Source: Sinobacterium caligoides
Lineage (GTDB): Bacteria; Pseudomonadota; Gammaproteobacteria; Pseudomonadales; Sinobacteriaceae
Length of the DNA: 64,000 bases
Direction of reading: 5' to 3'
Assembly: GCF_003752585.1 (NCBI RefSeq)
Contig: NZ_RKHR01000004.1
Coordinates: 868,001 to 932,000, forward strand
Part shown: positions 59,449-64,000 of the stretch, one piece after another
Layout of the letters: every line of letters starts with the position of its first letter
How positions within the stretch are numbered: the first letter of the stretch is position 1
Notes under the pieces: generated by a model
What the model was told of the DNA's origin: nothing
What the model saw: the letters and a program-made list of their open reading frames with translations, nothing else
Database searches by the model: none
Position numbers and translations under genes: made by a program

Positions 59449-59853
59449 TCAATCACCAAATCGCAACAGAGGAGGGGGGTAGACGATTCCCCCCGATAAA
59501 ACCAACCACGACGGTAACAGACTCACTAAAGCCTCATTACTCCCCCCCTTTCGCGTAACAACCTCTGAATTTAAAGACGTTAAAGCGAACGCAAGATCCT
59601 GCAAGACTAATCAGCAGCCAGTACTTCCGCACAGCGCTACAAGCCCCCAGAAAATTTCAGCTCGCCCCATTTCAATATATAAATAATTGTGATGAAAGAC
59701 CCAAACAACGCTTTATTTAAAAGCACTGATTAAGCCGTAAAATGACGCCACGCACCATCGTCAGGCCTGGCCATGATTTTAACTCAGCAGTCCACTAACG
59801 ACTGACACCATGACGTCGCGATAGATCTCCGAAAATATTTCCAGAGGTAGCCA
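59449..59853. other. intergenic after the array
   Basis: About 400 bases with no supportable gene. A G6/C6 hairpin lies at 59474-59494, shortly after copy 4, and may mark the 3' end of the array transcripts, though no T run follows. No octamer repeat is present before the next barrel gene. Confidence 0.5.
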
Positions 59854-60516
59854 ATGGCTGCAATAAAATCCGCCTTGTCCACTGGCGTAGCTTTTTTAAT
59901 CGCCATGGCAAATGCCAGCGCCAGCGAGAATAGTCCGGGATGGTACACTGGCTTTGCAGCCTCCACCAACATGGCTGAGCTCAAGCAATTAAACCGCCTC
60001 AATACAGACGACCTTCGCGAGGAGGATGAATACAATGGTAAATCCACCAATTTTAGCGCCGCCTTCAGTGCCGGCTACCGACTGAATGATTATTTCGCAC
60101 TGAACATCGATGTCTCAAACACCGATATTGAAGGTGATATAACAAACGCAGACCTCAACAGGAGAGTACGCGTCGAAGCAAAGCCTGTCTCGATCACGCC
60201 CGGCGTCAAATTTTTCTATGCCGTCAACCACAAGATGGATCTGTATGCCAAGCTGGGTGCGGCGATAAGCTTTGCTGAGTATCATTGCAGCGATAGCGAC
60301 AACAGAGAGTACTACCAAGAACGCGGCGAGGCCAGCTGGGACCTCAGCGCTGCGCTGAGTGTAGGCACACAATGGAGACTGAACGCGCATTGGGCTATTA
60401 ATGCTGAGTACACTCGCAACAATTCCACGCTAGACTTCGATTCTGAGCACGGCAATGAAATAAAGGTGAATTATGACAACCGAAGCGTCGCCCTCGGTTT
60501 GAACTACCGCTTTTAA
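59854..60516 (+). CDS. outer membrane beta-barrel protein, divergent relative of the array
   Basis: A 220-residue barrel with a signal peptide ending near Ala-Ser-Ala before Ser-Glu-Asn-Ser-Pro-Gly-Trp-Tyr. It shares the array layout (Ala-Gly-Tyr-Arg-Leu-Asn-Asp-Tyr-Phe-Ala-Leu, Met-Asp-Leu-Tyr-Ala-Lys-Leu-Gly-Ala, Ala-Ile-Asn-Ala-Glu-Tyr-Thr) and ends Leu-Asn-Tyr-Arg-Phe, but is distinct throughout. It has its own GAGG ribosome binding site without the AU hairpin or octamer tract, so it is outside the variable array. Confidence 0.88.
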   Translation: MAAIKSALSTGVAFLIAMANASASENSPGWYTGFAASTNMAELKQLNRLNTDDLREEDEYNGKSTNFSAAFSAGYRLNDYFALNIDVSNTDIEGDITNADLNRRVRVEAKPVSITPGVKFFYAVNHKMDLYAKLGAAISFAEYHCSDSDNREYYQERGEASWDLSAALSVGTQWRLNAHWAINAEYTRNNSTLDFDSEHGNEIKVNYDNRSVALGLNYRF

Positions 60517-60680
60517 CCGCCCAGCACAATCAAAAGTGGCCGGGCACGACCTCCCCCCGCTGTCGTTTAGCATCACCACTAAATCGACACTTATAAAATA
60601 TAAAAAAAACAATGAGCTTATTAGCAGGAAGGCATCAGCCAAAAAAAGCCATCACTGCAAGGTATTTTTACGGACAACAT

Positions 60681-61115
60681 ATGCAGCATATAATAAAGCA
60701 CGTCGTCATTTGTAGCGGCATTCTAATACTCTCCGCCAACAGCCATAGCGTGAAAAATGCGTGCGCAGCCACTGTTGTCGAGACATCAGCGCAACACCAA
60801 CAAGACAACAGCGACAATGAGCAAAAGCCTTTTGCCACGTCATTCCCTGCTGGCTACCGGCTTATTGAAGAGCTTGCCCCCGAAGCCTCTGCGCCGAATA
60901 GCACGACTGTATTTTCGCTGGCACAACAAAGCGCTAACGACGTCGCGAAGAAGGTTATTAACCAGCACGAGGACGCATCAAATACCTTCCTCTTCAGTAT
61001 AAAATCAACGACAAGAAGTACGAGGTCATCAATACAAACAGAACAGCTGACAGAGATCATCGCTAAAGGCAGTGCCGAAATACTGTCAGCAAGACGATCA
61101 AACAACTCACTGTAG
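60681..61115 (+). CDS. small exported protein, unknown
   Basis: A 144-residue protein if started at ATG 60681, which places a hydrophobic signal sequence (Val-Val-Ile-Cys-Ser-Gly-Ile-Leu-Ile-Leu) at the N-terminus; the frame also opens at 60612. The mature part is polar, rich in Ser, Thr, Gln and Asn, with Phe-Pro-Ala-Gly-Tyr-Arg-Leu-Ile-Glu-Glu-Leu-Ala-Pro in the middle. I do not recognise it. It follows the last array-like barrel by 160 bases. Confidence 0.55.
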   Translation: MQHIIKHVVICSGILILSANSHSVKNACAATVVETSAQHQQDNSDNEQKPFATSFPAGYRLIEELAPEASAPNSTTVFSLAQQSANDVAKKVINQHEDASNTFLFSIKSTTRSTRSSIQTEQLTEIIAKGSAEILSARRSNNSL

Positions 61116-61127
61116 CGCCAAAGCGAC

Positions 61128-61188
61128 GCAATATAGAAGCAATATAGAAGCAATATAGAAGCAATATAGAAGCAATATAGAAGCAATA
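61128..61188. repeat. 11-bp tandem repeat
   Basis: Five perfect copies of gcaatatagaa and a partial sixth stand just after the stop of the exported-protein gene. The unit is not a multiple of three but lies outside any frame. Confidence 0.93.
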
Positions 61189-61458
61189 ATAAAGTATCAA
61201 TGATACCAGCTAGCGCCATTTTCCACGGCGATTTTTTCCTCTTCGTTAAGATGAGTAAAACGATATCGACAGCGATGCAACCAAAAAGCAGCGTTAGCGA
61301 GACCTAAAACAGGGACTAACCAATCAGTCTGCAATGCACCTATAGATAATTGTTATGATTCGACTAAAGTCCCGTTTATTTTTCATCACCGTTAAAACCG
61401 CCACAATTATCGAAGTTAGTAACGCTGTGTTACTAAAATATAGTGAAGGAAGGATATG
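61189..61458. other. upstream region of the 576-residue exported protein
   Basis: About 270 AT-rich bases with no gene. They should carry the promoter of the gene at 61459, which has GGAAGG as ribosome binding site. Confidence 0.45.
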
Positions 61459-63189
61459 ATGGAAAAAAAGGTATTAGGCCAGAAAAAAATTCTCGCCGTG
61501 AGTGTCGCACTCTCTTTATCCGCGATGGTGTCATCGGCTTACGCCGTCGAAGCAGGCGTTAAGTGCCAGCTAGACAGCGATGCAGAATGTGCAGCGATTT
61601 TACCACCGCTGCAGGATAACCACTATGCAACAGGCACTGAGCTTGCAAGCTACGGCGGCGGTAACGGCGGCGGCGGTAACGGCGGCGGCGAAGAAGGCCC
61701 AGAATTCGGCCGCCCAGGCCTGCCCACCCCTCTCGATCCTGATTTTGGTGTCGACGCTGTCGAGCCCGGCCCTGACGGCCCAGATTTCGGTGTCGACCAA
61801 GGCATTGTCGGCACAGACAACACGCCACCACCGGCTTGGACACCTCAGACTGGAGACGTCAATTTCCAAGTTGTCAGCCTGGGCTCCTCTGATCTAAAAT
61901 CGATCAAAGGGCTTACATTCGAACTAGAAAAGGGTGAAAACATTGTCATTGGGGCTAACGGCAGAGTCTTTGTCGATGGTCGCCCTAACCCCAACTATAG
62001 CGTTAGCATTGTGCTTCCGCCTGAAGAACCAAGGCAGGGGTCTGAAAGCTACCAAGCCATCGCGGTAACAGGCTACGATGGCAGCGTCGTCGCCAGCATT
62101 TATTATAATCCGACCACACAAGTTTACACATGGCATTATAACGGCGACCAAGGCCTAGTCACTGCCGAGTATGACCAGGACCAGGGCAGCGGCACTATTC
62201 ATTTCGATGACATCGAGTTAACACCGACCCCCCCTAGCGTAGCGCCAGGCTTGGCAAACTCGGCAAAAATAGCTCTAAATCCTTTGCATACAACCATGAC
62301 GATTAACCTAGACAATGGCGAGGTGTACTACATTCATCACCTGCGGCAGTTTGGCACCTCAGAGCCGATAATCACTAAACTGGACGACCACGGCAACGAA
62401 GTCCCATGCGAAAATTTAGCCGTTGATATAAAGGGAGACCTAAACGAAGGCGAAATGACGATAAAAAATACCGAGACCGGCGTGACGGTTGATATTGACG
62501 TTAGCAGGAATAAGCTGGGCGTAGTGGAGGCCACATGGTCTGCAAAAGGCATTGAGGTGGTGGGGTTAGAGCATACATACGTGGGTGATTTCACTTACTC
62601 CTACCTGCAAGAGACACTTTACTGGGGTGAGGATGTGGGCACCTATCTAACCATTGACAACACCTCCGTTAATGACAACCCCGACTCTACTTACGCTGGC
62701 GCCGTGACAATAACGACTGGCACAGGTGAAGAATACCAAATTAAAGAGAGGAGGGAGGACGGCAAACTCTTCATTTTCAAGAAAGATGACGAAGGCGATT
62801 TCAAAAAAGCCAAGCTTAACGTCGAGGTGGTCACCCGCGAGGATCGAGTAACTCAGTCCTTCCTTAGTCCTCTTGTCGTTATCACAGGAAATGGAAGCTC
62901 GGAGCTTGCGGGGCAAACAACCAAACTCGTTCGTGTCGGTAACCGAGTGTACTGGGCATCCGATATGGGTGGTGTTAGACAAATCGGCCGAATAGTCACA
63001 GAAGACGGTAAGTATTATTGGAAGACCAATGATGTAACCCCGATATCTCCAGCCCCGCTATCAGCGGATCAAAAAAGTGAGTTACAGCAACAAGTAGCAA
63101 GCCTATCACCGCAGCAGAAAAATAAGCTGCGCCAAAAGGCCGCTAATCTGCGTAATCGCATCCAGCAGCGTCTCGCATCTCGCCACTGA
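61459..63189 (+). CDS. large exported protein with Gly-rich linker, unknown
   Basis: A 576-residue protein from the second of two adjacent ATG codons, because GGAAGG is five bases before it and only two before the first. A signal peptide ends near Ser-Ala-Tyr-Ala. A Gly/Asn-rich linker (about 66-76, runs of Gly-Gly-Gly) and a Pro/Asp/Gly segment with the repeat Asp-Phe-Gly-Val-Asp follow. Residues about 130-530 are beta-rich and Thr/Asp/Gly-rich, like a secreted or surface beta domain. The last 45 residues are a basic helix (Gln-Gln-Lys-Asn-Lys-Leu-Arg-Gln-Lys-Ala). Two Cys lie near the start of the mature protein. I know no family for it. It stands 71 bases before another barrel gene and may work with it. 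Confidence 0.6.
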   Translation: MEKKVLGQKKILAVSVALSLSAMVSSAYAVEAGVKCQLDSDAECAAILPPLQDNHYATGTELASYGGGNGGGGNGGGEEGPEFGRPGLPTPLDPDFGVDAVEPGPDGPDFGVDQGIVGTDNTPPPAWTPQTGDVNFQVVSLGSSDLKSIKGLTFELEKGENIVIGANGRVFVDGRPNPNYSVSIVLPPEEPRQGSESYQAIAVTGYDGSVVASIYYNPTTQVYTWHYNGDQGLVTAEYDQDQGSGTIHFDDIELTPTPPSVAPGLANSAKIALNPLHTTMTINLDNGEVYYIHHLRQFGTSEPIITKLDDHGNEVPCENLAVDIKGDLNEGEMTIKNTETGVTVDIDVSRNKLGVVEATWSAKGIEVVGLEHTYVGDFTYSYLQETLYWGEDVGTYLTIDNTSVNDNPDSTYAGAVTITTGTGEEYQIKERREDGKLFIFKKDDEGDFKKAKLNVEVVTREDRVTQSFLSPLVVITGNGSSELAGQTTKLVRVGNRVYWASDMGGVRQIGRIVTEDGKYYWKTNDVTPISPAPLSADQKSELQQQVASLSPQQKNKLRQKAANLRNRIQQRLASRH

Positions 63190-63260
63190 TCCCATCTCCT
63201 GTGAAGCCGGCGGCCGCCACAGCGGCCGCTGGCCCTATTACCGAAATTGAGCGACTTATT

Positions 63261-63986
63261 ATGAAAAAAATTATTTTAACCGCCGCCGTGATGGCTGCAA
63301 CGCTGGCGGCCACCACCGCATCGGCACAATCCTCACTGTTAGATGAAGTACAGAGTGGCAGTAATTACAAGAACACCAACTTTAACGCCCAGGTCTATCA
63401 GATTGACGACGACTACGATACCGTCGCCGCTTTCACCGCCAACGTCCAGGTAAACGACGCGTTGCGCATGTCGGCTCAGCTCGACACCGAAGGCTATATG
63501 GAAGTCAGCGCCGGTTACGGTTTTGCCTTTAATAACGGCATCTACCTCGAGCCTTATGCCAACTACGGAAAAACGGATTTTCTCGATATTTACTCGCTCG
63601 GCGCCTTTAGTGGCCTCGCCATCACCGAGAAGCTAATGATGTTTGCCGACGTGTCGCACCAGTGGCGCAACGGCCGTGATATCGGTGACGTCTACGACGC
63701 AAGCTCGAGCAATCAGCGCGAGTTGCTAACGGCGATCGGTGCCAGCTACGACCTACTGGACTCGTTGAATGCCTCCTATACTTTCCACTACGACAATGTG
63801 ATAGAAGATGGCGGCATGAAGAACGAGAGCGACAGCCGTACCAGCCATGAGATCAACCTAACCTATAGCGGTTTCGGCCGTTTCGAACCGTACGTTCAAT
63901 ACACTACCGGCGAGTACCGCGTCAGCGAAGGCGCCCAGGTGTCGAACGAAGAAAGCGTTGAGTTTGGTTTTAATTACCGCTTTTAA
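63261..63986 (+). CDS. outer membrane beta-barrel protein
   Basis: A 241-residue protein from ATG 63261 with a signal peptide ending Thr-Thr-Ala-Ser-Ala before Gln-Ser-Ser; the frame opens 20 codons earlier, inside the gap. The mature part alternates amphipathic strands with Asp/Asn-rich loops and ends Phe-Gly-Phe-Asn-Tyr-Arg-Phe, a BAM insertion signal. It is not closely similar to the array barrels. It follows the large exported protein and may be in one transcript with it. Confidence 0.85.
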   Translation: MKKIILTAAVMAATLAATTASAQSSLLDEVQSGSNYKNTNFNAQVYQIDDDYDTVAAFTANVQVNDALRMSAQLDTEGYMEVSAGYGFAFNNGIYLEPYANYGKTDFLDIYSLGAFSGLAITEKLMMFADVSHQWRNGRDIGDVYDASSSNQRELLTAIGASYDLLDSLNASYTFHYDNVIEDGGMKNESDSRTSHEINLTYSGFGRFEPYVQYTTGEYRVSEGAQVSNEESVEFGFNYRF

Positions 63987-64000
63987 TGCGTAGCCATAAC

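Noticed and set aside
59474-59494. G6/C6 hairpin as a firm terminator
   Set aside because: No T run follows on either strand, so it is mentioned only as a possible 3' end structure.

Overview
The window reads as chromosome of a marine, Gram-negative gammaproteobacterium. The grounds are an acyclic-terpene (atu) catabolic cluster, many outer-membrane beta-barrel proteins ending in Tyr-Arg-Phe, an EptA-type lipid A phosphoethanolamine transferase, taurine import, a DUF3010/DUF1415/RIO-kinase gene set common in gammaproteobacteria, and a Fur-type promoter. A position near the Cellvibrionales/Spongiibacteraceae is my inference, not a measured result. No rRNA, tRNA, CRISPR array, IS element or phage was recognised. 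The first ~4.9 kb is visibly more AT-rich than the rest and is likely acquired DNA.

Layout. 0.4-4.0 kb (AT-rich): VanZ-like and MAPEG-like membrane proteins, then a tight operon of a 2-oxoglutarate/Fe(II) amino-acid dioxygenase, an SDR dehydrogenase and a DMT exporter. 4.9-9.6 kb: tauCBA with a divergent MocR regulator. 9.6-15.9 kb: eptA, an OMP, LysR, an esterase, YkvA and XdhC. 16.2-16.9 kb: a duplicated gene for an unrecognised 48/49-residue Cys-containing protein, each copy with its own terminator. 17.1-21.6 kb: TetR with a lipoprotein and a perfect 23-bp operator, a Qnr/McbG-like pentapeptide protein and a DapB-fold dehydrogenase. 21.8-26.4 kb: glpD/glpK and a MATE pump with a leader region. 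27-31.9 kb: DMT transporter, PadR with a divergent RetSat-like oxidoreductase, YjbQ and SRPBCC. 31.9-40.3 kb: atuA-C-E-F-D with a divergent TetR. 40.5-50.9 kb: amidotransferase, SDR/HxlR pair, DUF3010, a PLA2-like secreted protein, RIO kinase, PhzF, TrmH-like methyltransferase, DUF1415, a candidate Fur-controlled small RNA, and a sterol-desaturase/membrane-protein operon with divergent TetR. 51.6-54.2 kb: an MFS transporter fused to a ~480-residue acidic repeat domain. 54.6-64 kb: a surface-protein island of seven outer-membrane barrels and two unknown exported proteins.

The most unusual part is the barrel array at 55.7-59.4 kb. Four paralogues lie head to tail in an A-B-B-A order. They share identical signal peptides and C-termini but have two alternative central sequences. 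Each is preceded by an octanucleotide repeat of 8, 5, 3 or 5 units and by the same AU-only hairpin holding the Shine-Dalgarno in its loop. This is the architecture expected of a slippage-controlled, recombining surface antigen locus. Several other short tandem repeats occur in the window (inside the atu operon, at the xdhC 3' end, after the gene at 61.1 kb), so slippage repeats may be a general habit of this genome.
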